From Verrucomicrobiota bacterium (lineage in GTDB: Bacteria; Verrucomicrobiota; Verrucomicrobiia; Chthoniobacterales; UBA10450), in NCBI GenBank assembly GCA_902810735.1, contig CADDYX010000002.1:1-47023 (forward strand): a stretch of DNA of 47,023 nucleotides, given 5' to 3'. Of the stretch, positions 1 through 9,053 are shown piece after piece; within the stretch, counting starts at the first letter, position 1; each line of letters opens with the position of its first letter. A model generated the notes under the pieces. It saw only the letters and a list, made by a program, of their open reading frames with translations. It made no database searches and was not told the DNA's origin. The position numbers were made by a program, and so were the translations under genes.

Positions 1-16
1 CGACTCTCTTATTTGA

Positions 17-37
17 ATCGGGAGGGTCAATCCCGAT
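17..37 (-). terminator. Possible hairpin downstream of tRNA-Gln
   Basis: A perfect 7-bp stem (17-23 pairing with 31-37) around a 7-nt loop lies 14 bp beyond the 3' end of the tRNA. Only a weak T/A-rich stretch follows on the minus strand, so it is a candidate terminator or processing hairpin and not a textbook intrinsic terminator. Confidence 0.3.
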
Positions 38-50
38 GTCGGAGCCGGCG

Positions 51-124
51 TGGCTGCCTCGCTAGGATTCGAACCTAGACAAAGTGATTCAGAGTCACTT
101 GTGCTACCATTACACCACGAGGCA
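51..124 (-). tRNA. trnQ: tRNA-Gln (anticodon CTG)
   Basis: On the minus strand this 74-nt stretch folds as a complete tRNA. The 7-bp acceptor stem is TGCCTCG with CGAGGCA, followed by discriminator G and an encoded CCA end. The anticodon stem AGTGA/TCACT closes a 7-nt loop CTCTGAA whose anticodon is CTG, reading CAG (Gln). The T arm carries the usual GGTTCGAATCC. The gene stands downstream of, and in the same orientation as, guaD. Confidence 0.95.
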
Positions 125-329
125 AACGCGCTCTTTCCCAGGTCAATCGGGCCGCAACGTCCATCGCCGTGTTTCTGGCACGATGGCCGAAAGTTACGTC
201 GTCAGCCGTTTACCTGCGAGGAATCGGAAACTACCGATGCGACGGCGTTGCACAACGCGGAACTTTGCACCTGCGGCGGATCGGTGGCCTCACCGCCAGA
301 AATTCAGCGCCAGAAGGACGAACGTGGCC
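125..329. other. Spacer between guaD and tRNA-Gln with two small hairpins
   Basis: No gene is supported in this 205-bp stretch. Two short GC-rich hairpins are visible: 245-258 (5-bp stem, GCAC loop) and 282-295 (5-bp stem, GCCT loop). Neither is followed by a T-run on the minus strand, so termination after guaD is only a possibility. I see no convincing -35/-10 pair for the tRNA. Confidence 0.3.
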
Positions 330-851
330 TCAGTACGGCGTCTTGTCCGGATTGTTTTTCCACTCGTCGAATAATCGGAGCGCAGACTCGCGGCAGATCG
401 GCGTCATTGGCAGGGAACGCGCTGCTGGTTCGAGCGGAATCTGCTGATAAATAAATTCGTCATCAAAGCCGGCTCCCGCGGCATCGCCCCGCGTACATCC
501 GTAAAACAGCCGCTCGACACGCGCCCAATACGCTGCCGCAAGACACATCGGGCATGGCTCGCAGCTGGTGTACAATTCACAACCGCGAAGTTCGAAACGC
601 TGCAACGCGCGACAGGCATCGCGAATCGCCATGACTTCGGCGTGAGCTGTCGGGTCGAGCAATGAGGTGACTTGATTCCAGCCGCGCCCAACGATCTTGC
701 CGCCAGTGACAACAACCGCGCCGAACGGACCGCCGCCGTTTTCCGCCATTCCGCGATGGCCCAGTTCGACAGCTTCACGCATCCACTGGTCGTGAACGCG
801 CGCGTCCCGACCCGATTCGGGAGTTTCCTGAATGCTGATTCGCGTCTCCAT
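330..851 (-). CDS. guaD: Guanine deaminase (cytidine-deaminase fold)
   Basis: This 173-residue cytosolic zinc hydrolase would convert guanine to xanthine plus ammonia, feeding the xanthine dehydrogenase encoded upstream. It shows the CDA-superfamily signature: HAE at residues 70-72 (zinc His and proton-shuttle Glu) and PCPMC around 99-103, with zinc ligands Cys100 and Cys103. The length is typical of the small GuaD family (Bacillus type), not the larger amidohydrolase guanine deaminase. It is the last gene of the minus-strand purine operon, 13 bp after ade. A tRNA or other nucleoside deaminase (TadA-like) is the main alternative, but the purine-operon context favours guanine. Confidence 0.85.
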   Translation of the reverse strand: METRISIQETPESGRDARVHDQWMREAVELGHRGMAENGGGPFGAVVVTGGKIVGRGWNQVTSLLDPTAHAEVMAIRDACRALQRFELRGCELYTSCEPCPMCLAAAYWARVERLFYGCTRGDAAGAGFDDEFIYQQIPLEPAARSLPMTPICRESALRLFDEWKNNPDKTPY

Positions 852-864
852 CTCGCCTAATGAG

Positions 865-2574
865 TTACTCCACCACGACTGTTGTCAGTTTCATATTTAC
901 CGCATCGACGAGGCCCTGGTCAGTCAACTTCAGTGCAGGGATTGGCGAAAGACTCAAAAACGAGAGCGTCATGAACGGCGCCGGAAGATCACATCCGAGG
1001 CGCGCTGCAGCCGCTTTTAGTTCACCGATTTTGTCGATCACCACTTCCAGTGGCTGATCAGACACGAGGCCGGCAATGGGGAGGGGGAGTGACGCTTCGA
1101 TTTCACCATTCACAACCGCGACCTGCCCGCCATGCATTTTCTCAAGCGCGCTGATCGCCGTGACGATCTCCTCGTCGTCTGTGCCGACAACGACCACGTT
1201 GTGCGCGTCGTGCGCGACGGTGGAAGCAAGCGCTCCGCGTTTTAGCCCAAAGCCGCGCACGAAACCGATGCCGACGTTGCCAGTTGCGCGATGCCGTTCG
1301 ACCACAACCAGCTTGAGGATGTCACGCGCAGTGTCGGAAACGATTTTTCCGCCGACAACTTTCGGCGTGTCGTGGATTTCCTTCGTCACGATCTGGTGAG
1401 GCACGATCTCGATCACGCGAATCTGTTTCGCGCTGTCGCTGCGCAGCTCCAGGTCGGGAGCGCGGTAACTCAGATTCATCGTGCTCCGAGGCAATGATTC
1501 ATCGGCGTCGCTCCGGCCGAGATATTCTCCGTCCTCCGCAACAAGCGTCGCTTTCTTGTAAACGCGCCTGACTGCGAAGTTCTTTGGATCGTCGAACACG
1601 ATGAAGTCCGCCCAAAAACGCGGCGCAATCGCGCCATGGTTCTTCAATCGGTAATGCCTCGCCGTGTTGATCGTACCCATCTGGATCGCGGTGATCGGAG
1701 GCACGCCATGGCGAATCGCTTCGCGGATTGAGTGGTCGATATGGCCTTCCTTGACCAGGTCGCCCGGCAGTTTGTCATCCGTGGCGAACGAGCAATTAGC
1801 GGAATTCTCCGGCCTAACGAGTGCAATAATATCCTGCAGATTGCGCTCGGTACTCCCTTCCCGAATGAGCAGATGCAAGCCGAGCCGAAGCTTTTCTCGT
1901 GCTTCGTCGATCTCGGTGCTTTCATGATCCGACCGAACGCCGGCGAGCGCATAGGCGTTCAGGTTCTTCCCGCGAAGTCCCGGCGCGTGACCGTCGATCG
2001 CCTTGCCACGGCCGGCATCGATCTTCGCAAGCTCACTTTCGAAACCCAGGAAGACGCCGGGATAATTCATTAACTCGGCGATGCCGGTGATCCGGTCGTC
2101 ACCGATCATCAGGCGCAGATCGTCCGCTGTGAATCGCGCGCCGGCCGTCTCGAGCGGTGTCGCCGGAACGCAGGACGGCAACATGACGAAGAAATCAATC
2201 GGCAGACCCTTGCTCGATTCGAGCACGTAACGGATTCCGTCCATGCCGAGGACATTGGCGTATTCGTGTGGATCGATGACCATTGCGCCGGTCCCGTGCG
2301 GAACGATGGCGCGCGCCAGCTCCGGAATCGTCACCATCGTGCTCTCAACGTGGAAATGCGCGTCGATCAGGCTCGGAGCGAGATACGCGCCGCGGAGATC
2401 GATGGTTTCCTTCGCGTCATAATTCCCAAAGCCAATCACGCGACCGTCATCAACTGCGACATTCGCGTCGTGAATTTCGCCGCTGAAGACGTTTACAACC
2501 CGCGCGTTCTTGAACACCAGATCAGCGCGCGTTTCGCCGCGGGCGACGCTGAGCTTGTGCTGAATTTTCCTCAC
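865..2574 (-). CDS. ade: Adenine deaminase
   Basis: This 569-residue amidohydrolase-superfamily enzyme is of the Ade type and deaminates adenine to hypoxanthine, the substrate of the neighbouring xanthine dehydrogenase. The metal-binding DAHFHVES motif (His73, His75) follows a short beta-sandwich. A later FATDDK segment supplies the conserved Asp region, and the C-terminal HDAHN block is characteristic of bacterial adenine deaminases rather than adenosine deaminases. Length matches the family. The start is GTG at 2574-2572, overlapping the xdh stop as GTGA, which indicates translational coupling. Nothing looks truncated. Confidence 0.93.
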   Translation of the reverse strand: MRKIQHKLSVARGETRADLVFKNARVVNVFSGEIHDANVAVDDGRVIGFGNYDAKETIDLRGAYLAPSLIDAHFHVESTMVTIPELARAIVPHGTGAMVIDPHEYANVLGMDGIRYVLESSKGLPIDFFVMLPSCVPATPLETAGARFTADDLRLMIGDDRITGIAELMNYPGVFLGFESELAKIDAGRGKAIDGHAPGLRGKNLNAYALAGVRSDHESTEIDEAREKLRLGLHLLIREGSTERNLQDIIALVRPENSANCSFATDDKLPGDLVKEGHIDHSIREAIRHGVPPITAIQMGTINTARHYRLKNHGAIAPRFWADFIVFDDPKNFAVRRVYKKATLVAEDGEYLGRSDADESLPRSTMNLSYRAPDLELRSDSAKQIRVIEIVPHQIVTKEIHDTPKVVGGKIVSDTARDILKLVVVERHRATGNVGIGFVRGFGLKRGALASTVAHDAHNVVVVGTDDEEIVTAISALEKMHGGQVAVVNGEIEASLPLPIAGLVSDQPLEVVIDKIGELKAAAARLGCDLPAPFMTLSFLSLSPIPALKLTDQGLVDAVNMKLTTVVVE

Positions 2575-5500
2575 GCGAGGACCTGCTCGGCGGTCGCGTG
2601 CTCGGCCGTCTCAGCCGCGGCTTCGCTTGCGACGCGCCGATGAATTGCATTGAAGATCGCTTCCGGCGTGGCCGGTAATGGCAGCGGAATCTCGCCACTA
2701 GAGCGGCGGAACGCGGCAATGGCGTCCCTAATTGCCTCACGAACCGAGATCGCCAGCATCAACGGCGGTTCGCCCACCGCTTTGCTGCCGTGGATGACGT
2801 TTTGCTGTGTGGCATCGCCCAGAAAAGTCACGTTGAACACATCGGGCGTATCTCCGATCGCAGGTATTTTGTAGGTGTCGGGCGAATGCGTCATCAGTCG
2901 CCCTTCTGAATCCCAGACCAGCTCCTCGGTCGTCAACCACCCGGCACCCTGCACAAAACCGCCTTCGATCTGGCCGCGCGCGACGCCGATGTTCACCGCA
3001 TCGCCGGCGTCGTGCAGGATGTCGACACGGCGAATGTGATTCATGCCTGTGAGACCATCGACCTCGACTTCGGTGACCGCGGCACCGACGGCGAAGTAGT
3101 GGAACGGTTTGCCGCGTCCGGCGTCGCGATCGTAGCAGATATCCGGCGTTCGATAAAAACCCGTCGCGCTCAGGCTCGTCCGCGCGAAGTAGGCGCGCTG
3201 GAGCAAATGGGCAAACGACACGCGATTGTCGATCGCGTCACAGTCGAAGACATGATTCTCTGTGAATCGGATCCGCGATGGCTCGATTTCCGCGCCACCC
3301 TTCTCGCGTAACATTTCGATCGCGAACGGCAGCAATCTCTCGCGCAATATGTCGCAGGCGTTTTTTACTGCCGCGCCGTTCAGATCGGTGCCGCAGGAAG
3401 CTGCCGTGGCCGAAGTGTTCGGCACCTTGTCGGTGCGCGTCGCCATCACGCGGACGCGATCTGGCGTGATTCCAAGTTCCCGCGCAGCGATGAGCGCAAC
3501 ATTCGTGTAAACGCCCTGGCCCATTTCGGTGCCGCCGTGGTTCACCTGGGCGGTTCCGTCCTGGAACAGGAGCACGAGCGCGCCACCCTGATTGAGGTGC
3601 GTTGTCGTGAAGGAGATCCCGAATTTCACCGGCGTGATCGCGATACCGCGTTGCCGATGTTCGTGCTCAGCGTTCCAGCGCCGGATTTCCTCGCGCCGCG
3701 CAGCAAGGCCGCTCGACTTCACGAGTTCGTTCCAGATCCGCTCGAGCCGATTGTCCTCGATCTCCTGTCCGTAATGCGTCGTGTTGGTCTCGCCGCGGCC
3801 ACGGTAAAGATTTCGTTCTCTGACCAGCTCAGGCGCCAACCCGAGTCTCCGCGCGATGCGATCGAGAATTTCCTCGATGATCAGCATTCCCTGCGGTCCG
3901 CCGAATCCGCGGAACGCCGTGTTGGAGGCAAGGTTCGTCTTCGCGACCACGCCGCTAAATTCGACGTGCGGAATGTAGTAGGCGTTGTCGAGGTGAAACA
4001 CCGCGCGATCCGTCACCGCTCGCGAGAGGTCGAGCGACCAGCCGCCATTCGACACCAGTTCAATCTTCGCCGCGATGAGCAAGCCAGCCTCGTCGAAACC
4101 AACAGAAAATTTCCCGAGAAACGGATGCCGCTTGCCCGTGATCATCATGTCCTGATCGCGATTGAAACGAATCCGCACTTTGCGACGCGTCTTTGTTGCC
4201 GCGAGCGCAGCCAGTGCGGCCAGCGTCGCCGCCTGCGTCTCTTTGCCACCGAAACCGCCGCCCATGCGCGGGCATTCGACCACGACGCTGCTCATCGGCA
4301 GCGCGAGCAGGTGCGCAACGATGTGCTGCACTTCCGATGGATGCTGCGTCGAGGAACTGACGAAGATCGTTCCGTCTTCACCGGCGTCGGCGCAGGCAGC
4401 TTGCGTTTCCAAATAGAAATGATCCTGCCCGCCGATCGAGAATTCGCCGTCGAACTGCATCGGCGCATCCGCCAATGCGGAAGCGAAATCGCCGCGGCGA
4501 ATGAAGTTCGGTTCGCTGTGGAAGCTATCGGCGTCGATCGCCTCCTGGATCGTGAAGATCGCGGGCAGCGGTTCGTATTCGACGATCACCAATTCAGCGG
4601 CTGCGCGACAAATCTCCGCCGTGTCGGCAACCACCAGCGCAACAATTTGTCCGTGATAAAATACTTCTTTGTCCGCGAGCAAAATCTCGTCGTGCCGGAC
4701 GGCGCCGACGTCGTTCAATCCCGGGATATCCTCCGCCAGAAGCACGGTGTGAACGCCCGGCACCGCGCGCGCGGCAGATGCATCTCGTCGCAAAATTTTC
4801 GCATGCGCGTGCGGCGAACAAACCGGCCACAGCTCCAGCAGCTGCTGCGGTTGCGCAGCGTCGTCCACGTAAATGGCCTCACCGGTGACATGCTTATGCG
4901 CACTTTCGTGCGGGAGCGCTTCGTCACGGTGAGGTAACGCGCGACGAATCTCGCGGGTGTTTGCGATCGGTTCGTCCTGCGCGAAGAATTTGCGCAGCAG
5001 AGTTTTCGTCAATTCACGCCGGTAAGCCGCGCTGCCACGGACGTCGGAGATGGGTGTGAATTCATTCTCGAGCAACGGCAGGACTGCCTCGCAGGTTTCG
5101 ATGTTCCACCGTTTGCCGATCAGCGCTCGCTCGGTTTCGCGCGCCCGCATTGGCGTGGCAGCCACGCCTCCATACGCGAGCCGCGCCTCCACGATTGTGC
5201 CGCCTTCCGTCAACTTGACGTGAAACGCGGCTGCGACCGTGCTGATATCCATCTCTCGTCGTTTTGAGACTTTGTAGAATCTGCGGAGCGATCGCGTCTC
5301 GCCGGTGATCCGCGGCACGATGATCGATTTCAGAATTTGGCCCGCTTGCAGCGCGGTTTTGCGGTACGAGACGAAGAAATCGTCGAGGGAAATGACTCGT
5401 TCGCCGGCGCGAGAGGCAATTACCACGCGCGCATTCAGCGCGAGCAGGACCGGCGCGCAGTCGCCGATCGGCGATGCCGTGACCAGATTGCCGCCGACGG

Positions 5501-6371
5501 TCGCGCGGTTACGAATCTGGCGCGAGCCGAACACGAGCAGCATCTCGCGCAGCTCGGGATATTCGGCGCCGAGCTTTTCGTCAAGACGCGTCAACGTGCT
5601 GGCGGCGCCGATCGTCCATTCGCGTTCGGTGGAAGTGATTGCCGTCAGTTCCGGGATGGCTTCGATCGAGATGAGCAGCGGAAATTTGCGGAACTTCTTC
5701 GTGATATCGAGACCCAGCTCGGTTGCGCCGGCGATGAGGCGCGCGTTCGGATTTTCCCCCAGCATCGCGAAGAGCCGCGGCAGCGACGTTGGCCGGAGGA
5801 ATTTCTCGTCGCGGTGCGCGTAACGAATTGCGCCGAGACGCGTGCGAGCCTTCTTCAGTTCCAGATCGAAGCGGTCCTCGCCGTCGCGTTGGGCAAGTGC
5901 ATCCGCGGCCGCATCGCGGATCGGCCGGTAGCCGGTGCACCGACACAAATTTCCGCAGAGTTGCTCGTCGAGCTGCGCAGCGGTTTTGAGATCGCGGCGC
6001 GTGTACGCTTCGAACAACGACATGATGAACCCCGGCGTGCAATAGCCGCACTGCGATCCGAAATTCTCGACCATCGCGCGCTGGACTGGATGCAGTGTTC
6101 CGTTGGCAACGCCTTCCACCGTGAGGATGTCGCGGCCTGCCATCAGCGGCAGCGGCACAAGGCAGCTGTTGATCGCGCGATAACAGCGCTTTCCGCGCGC
6201 GTCGCGGTCGGCGATCGCGACAGAGCAAGCGCCGCAATCGCCTTCCGCACATCCTTCTTTCGAGCCGGTGACACCGCTCGTCCGCAACCAGTCGAGTAAT
6301 GTGGTATTTGGCGAAACCGAATCGACGCGAACTGATTTGCCGTTCAGCCGAAACTCCAGCGTCTTGCTCAT
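2571..6371 (-). CDS. xdh: Xanthine dehydrogenase, single-chain (Fe-S/FAD/molybdopterin)
   Basis: A 1266-residue molybdenum hydroxylase oxidising hypoxanthine and xanthine to urate. All three modules are in one polypeptide in the eukaryotic XDH order. First come two [2Fe-2S] domains with Cys41/46/49/70 and Cys108/111/143/145. Next is an FAD domain at about 185-460, with AGATEL near 214-219 and a TVGGNL motif near 291. The molybdopterin domain follows from about 490. Expected active-site residues are present: Glu711 in GGFGGKE, Arg821 in FRGFGG and the base Glu1201 in KAVGEPP. Many bacteria split this enzyme into XdhA/XdhB, so the fusion is notable. The cofactor chaperone XdhC is encoded at 11773-12576. 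Confidence 0.95.
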   Translation of the reverse strand: MSKTLEFRLNGKSVRVDSVSPNTTLLDWLRTSGVTGSKEGCAEGDCGACSVAIADRDARGKRCYRAINSCLVPLPLMAGRDILTVEGVANGTLHPVQRAMVENFGSQCGYCTPGFIMSLFEAYTRRDLKTAAQLDEQLCGNLCRCTGYRPIRDAAADALAQRDGEDRFDLELKKARTRLGAIRYAHRDEKFLRPTSLPRLFAMLGENPNARLIAGATELGLDITKKFRKFPLLISIEAIPELTAITSTEREWTIGAASTLTRLDEKLGAEYPELREMLLVFGSRQIRNRATVGGNLVTASPIGDCAPVLLALNARVVIASRAGERVISLDDFFVSYRKTALQAGQILKSIIVPRITGETRSLRRFYKVSKRREMDISTVAAAFHVKLTEGGTIVEARLAYGGVAATPMRARETERALIGKRWNIETCEAVLPLLENEFTPISDVRGSAAYRRELTKTLLRKFFAQDEPIANTREIRRALPHRDEALPHESAHKHVTGEAIYVDDAAQPQQLLELWPVCSPHAHAKILRRDASAARAVPGVHTVLLAEDIPGLNDVGAVRHDEILLADKEVFYHGQIVALVVADTAEICRAAAELVIVEYEPLPAIFTIQEAIDADSFHSEPNFIRRGDFASALADAPMQFDGEFSIGGQDHFYLETQAACADAGEDGTIFVSSSTQHPSEVQHIVAHLLALPMSSVVVECPRMGGGFGGKETQAATLAALAALAATKTRRKVRIRFNRDQDMMITGKRHPFLGKFSVGFDEAGLLIAAKIELVSNGGWSLDLSRAVTDRAVFHLDNAYYIPHVEFSGVVAKTNLASNTAFRGFGGPQGMLIIEEILDRIARRLGLAPELVRERNLYRGRGETNTTHYGQEIEDNRLERIWNELVKSSGLAARREEIRRWNAEHEHRQRGIAITPVKFGISFTTTHLNQGGALVLLFQDGTAQVNHGGTEMGQGVYTNVALIAARELGITPDRVRVMATRTDKVPNTSATAASCGTDLNGAAVKNACDILRERLLPFAIEMLREKGGAEIEPSRIRFTENHVFDCDAIDNRVSFAHLLQRAYFARTSLSATGFYRTPDICYDRDAGRGKPFHYFAVGAAVTEVEVDGLTGMNHIRRVDILHDAGDAVNIGVARGQIEGGFVQGAGWLTTEELVWDSEGRLMTHSPDTYKIPAIGDTPDVFNVTFLGDATQQNVIHGSKAVGEPPLMLAISVREAIRDAIAAFRRSSGEIPLPLPATPEAIFNAIHRRVASEAAAETAEHATAEQVLA

Positions 6372-6372
6372 C

Positions 6373-7737
6373 CTATCGTTTCCGATTTTGCAGAATCTTC
6401 AAAAACGAACGTGAGCGCAGTTCGTCAAGCGTGAGGCCGGTCTCGAGCGCCTCGCTTTCGGTGATGGCGCCGCAGGCAATCCCGCGCAGGAAGAAATTCA
6501 GCAGGCCCTGGCCCGTCGCAGCGTCATCGAAAACGTCACCGAATAGTGACGCAAGCGCCGCCTTTTCCACGAACGTTTTCAGGCGGTCCGAGGCTGTTCG
6601 CAAGCTGGCGAGAAAAAACCAGTAGACGGCGGCGTAACGCGTAACGAGCTGCGCGGGATGGAGGTCCCAGCCCTGATAAAATCCTGTGCGCAGCGAATGA
6701 AGATTGTCATTGAATCCTAACCGCCAGGCGCCGTGCACCGCCTCGCGGTTCTGCTGAATCTGCTGCGGTGTCAGCCCCTTTCCTTCGGCCGCGCGATGTG
6801 GCCCAACCGGCAGGATATTCGTCGCGCCATCGGAAAGATGAATTCCCGTGCCGGCCATTGACACCAGCATCATCTGTCGGGCGAAGTCGCAGGCCGGATG
6901 CTGCATCGCCTGATAAGCGGCGGTGATTCCGCACGAAGCGGTGTAATCGTAAACGCCGAAGTGAACGCTTCCGCACCGGCCTTCGGCCGCATCGACCAGC
7001 GAATGCAGCGCGACCTCGCCGCGTTGGTTGATGATTGACTGCGGCGTCTCGATCATCAACTCGATCTGCAACGCGCCGGCGGGAAGGCCGGTCTTTTGCT
7101 CGAGCAGCTCGAACAGGCGGACCGCCGCGCCGACCTGTTCCGGCAACTGCACTTTCGGCACGGTAACGACGAAATTCTGCGGAAGCCGGCCGCCTGTTTC
7201 CTGCGCGAGTGTTGTGACAAACACGTCGAGCGTCCGGCCGCTGCGCGCACGCAAATCTTCGTTCAGCGGTTTGACTCGAATGCCGATGAACGGCGGCAGC
7301 GTGCCCGCTTTCATCCCGCGCGCGACTTCGAGCGCGCTGGAATGCGCGTGCTGATCTTCCTCTTCATCGGCGCGGTTGCCGTAGCCGTCTTCGAAATCGA
7401 GCCGGAAATCTTCCACCGGCTCGCGCTGGAGTTTCTCCACGATCTGTTCGTAGATTTTCGCTCCGAGCTGCGCATCCACCGACATCGCAAGCGCGTCGCT
7501 TAATTTTGCCGCGTCAGGCGCGTATTCCTTCAATGAGCGCAACGCGACTTCGCCGATTCGTTTTGCCGAATCAGCTTTGAACAAGTGCGCGCCGCCGTAG
7601 ACCGTTTGCACAGCCTGTCGCCGGTTCGAGTCGCCGGGATACCGCCGCAGGAAGTCGTGATTCGCTTCGCTTAATCGTGCAATGGCTCCGCCGAGTTCGC
7701 TCGGATCAAAGCTCGGGCGAGGCAAAGTTTCATTCAT
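6373..7737 (-). CDS. CitE/malate-synthase-like aldolase-lyase of the purine operon
   Basis: A 454-residue protein of the HpcH/HpaI-CitE-malate synthase superfamily, probably the group annotated as DUF6986. Visible hallmarks are RLDFEDGYG (112-120), a conserved Arg in IRVKP (about 153-156), ELMIETPQS with the likely metal ligand Glu230, and HFGVYDYTA with Asp264. Superfamily members join or cleave C-C bonds using glyoxylate or acyl-CoA. It is coupled to allB by an ATGA overlap and ends 1 bp before xdh. This suggests a job on the glyoxylate/ureidoglycolate end of purine breakdown, perhaps malate formation from glyoxylate. Substrate is inferred from context only. Confidence 0.75.
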   Translation of the reverse strand: MNETLPRPSFDPSELGGAIARLSEANHDFLRRYPGDSNRRQAVQTVYGGAHLFKADSAKRIGEVALRSLKEYAPDAAKLSDALAMSVDAQLGAKIYEQIVEKLQREPVEDFRLDFEDGYGNRADEEEDQHAHSSALEVARGMKAGTLPPFIGIRVKPLNEDLRARSGRTLDVFVTTLAQETGGRLPQNFVVTVPKVQLPEQVGAAVRLFELLEQKTGLPAGALQIELMIETPQSIINQRGEVALHSLVDAAEGRCGSVHFGVYDYTASCGITAAYQAMQHPACDFARQMMLVSMAGTGIHLSDGATNILPVGPHRAAEGKGLTPQQIQQNREAVHGAWRLGFNDNLHSLRTGFYQGWDLHPAQLVTRYAAVYWFFLASLRTASDRLKTFVEKAALASLFGDVFDDAATGQGLLNFFLRGIACGAITESEALETGLTLDELRSRSFLKILQNRKR

Positions 7738-9041
7738 CGTCGTGCCGGCTGAACGAATCTGCCGCCAGCTTGGGTGCGGAGCTTACCATCGCGGCAGATT
7801 GTTTGTCCTCGCAAAATCGTGCGCACGATCCGGCCGCGCAGCTTTCTTCCGACGTACGGACTTTGCCGGTGCCGGTAATGCAGCGAGTCGCAGGTCACAA
7901 TCTCCGCCGCATCGGCGTCGATAATCGAGAAGTCGGCATCTTTACCCACCTCGAGCCCGCCTTTTGCCGCGAGCCGAAAGCGGTGCGCGACGTTTTCGCT
8001 CGTTAGTCTCGCGATTTCGCCGACCGGCAGTTTTGCATCGATCAGCAGGGCCAGCAGGTGCTGACAACCGGAAATCCCGCCCCACACCTCGAAGAAACTT
8101 TTTCGCTGCTTCATCTCGGGTGGAGATGGCGAATGATCCGAACCAACGGTGGCGATGTCTGCCAGTTTGGTCCGAAGCTCCTGCTGCTGGCCGCCGTCGC
8201 GCAGCGGTGGCGCGCATTTCGCGAGCGCTCCGATGCGCTCCATCTCCGCGGCCGTAAGGGCGAGATAATGCGGACACGTCTCGCACGTCACATCGACGCC
8301 ACCGGCGCTCGCTGCAGCCACCAGATTAACCCCGCGACCGGAACTCACGTGAACAACATGCAGCCGGCAACCGGTCTCGCGCGCGCAGTCGATCGCGTGA
8401 CGAATTGCATCCAGCTCCGCTTCAACTGGTCGGGAGTCGAGATAATCGGCAACCGTTGTTTTGCCGGCGTTCAGTTTTTCCGTTGTCAGACGCTGTGTCA
8501 GCTCCTGCGATTCCGCATGCACCGCAACAAGCAGATCGAGGGACGCGGCGATCCGCATCCCTTCACGTAAGGTGGTGAAATCGACGTGCGGAAAATCGTC
8601 GATGCCGCTATCGCACATGAACGCTTTCACTCCGACGACGCCGCGATCGCGCAGCGCTTCGAGTTCCCGGAGATTTCCTGGTACCAGGCCGCCCCACAAT
8701 CCGAAATCGACGAGCGACTTCGCTTCAGCAGCGGCCCGCTTCGCGTCGAAGCTCGAGGCATCGATCGTCGGCGGGTGTGAGTTGAGCGGCATGTCGAAAA
8801 CAGTCGTCGTACCACCGGCGGCCGCGGCCGCTGACCCCGTCGCGAATCCTTCCCACTCGGTGCGTCCCGGTTCGTTGAAGTGAACGTGAGAATCAATAAC
8901 GCCTGGCAGAATCGACAGCGTTGTCGCGTCGATTTCTTCGCGCGCGCTTCCGCTCAGCGCAGCTCCGATCGCGGCGAACTTTCCATCGACGACCGCAATG
9001 TCGTGCTCCTGACCGCGCACGAGCACGTCGAACTCAGCCAT
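7734..9041 (-). CDS. allB: Allantoinase
   Basis: A 435-residue cyclic amidohydrolase that opens allantoin to allantoate. DSHVHFNEPG (His52, His54) supplies two metal ligands, VGVKAF contains the lysine (Lys139) expected to be carboxylated, and later VVHVSS and TVGSDHSP carry the remaining His/Asp ligands. The asparagine-containing HFNEPG and the neighbouring allantoicase favour allantoinase over dihydroorotase or hydantoinase. The stop overlaps the next gene's ATG (ATGA), and the gene starts 12 bp after alc. Confidence 0.93.
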   Translation of the reverse strand: MAEFDVLVRGQEHDIAVVDGKFAAIGAALSGSAREEIDATTLSILPGVIDSHVHFNEPGRTEWEGFATGSAAAAAGGTTTVFDMPLNSHPPTIDASSFDAKRAAAEAKSLVDFGLWGGLVPGNLRELEALRDRGVVGVKAFMCDSGIDDFPHVDFTTLREGMRIAASLDLLVAVHAESQELTQRLTTEKLNAGKTTVADYLDSRPVEAELDAIRHAIDCARETGCRLHVVHVSSGRGVNLVAAASAGGVDVTCETCPHYLALTAAEMERIGALAKCAPPLRDGGQQQELRTKLADIATVGSDHSPSPPEMKQRKSFFEVWGGISGCQHLLALLIDAKLPVGEIARLTSENVAHRFRLAAKGGLEVGKDADFSIIDADAAEIVTCDSLHYRHRQSPYVGRKLRGRIVRTILRGQTICRDGKLRTQAGGRFVQPARR

Positions 9042-9053
9042 TCGCGAAATTAG

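Noticed and set aside
1-124. tRNA-Gln as the integration site of a genomic island carrying the purine genes
   Set aside because: An island integrated at a tRNA 3' end would lie on the 1-50 side, not the guaD side, and I found no integrase or repeated tRNA 3' end in the window.
3537-4937. 466-codon open frame on the plus strand
   Set aside because: It lies wholly antisense to xdh, has an Arg/His-rich composition typical of an out-of-frame shadow in GC-rich DNA and shows no family motif.
5337-6299. 320-codon open frame on the plus strand
   Set aside because: Antisense to the Fe-S/FAD part of xdh; composition is that of a shadow frame.
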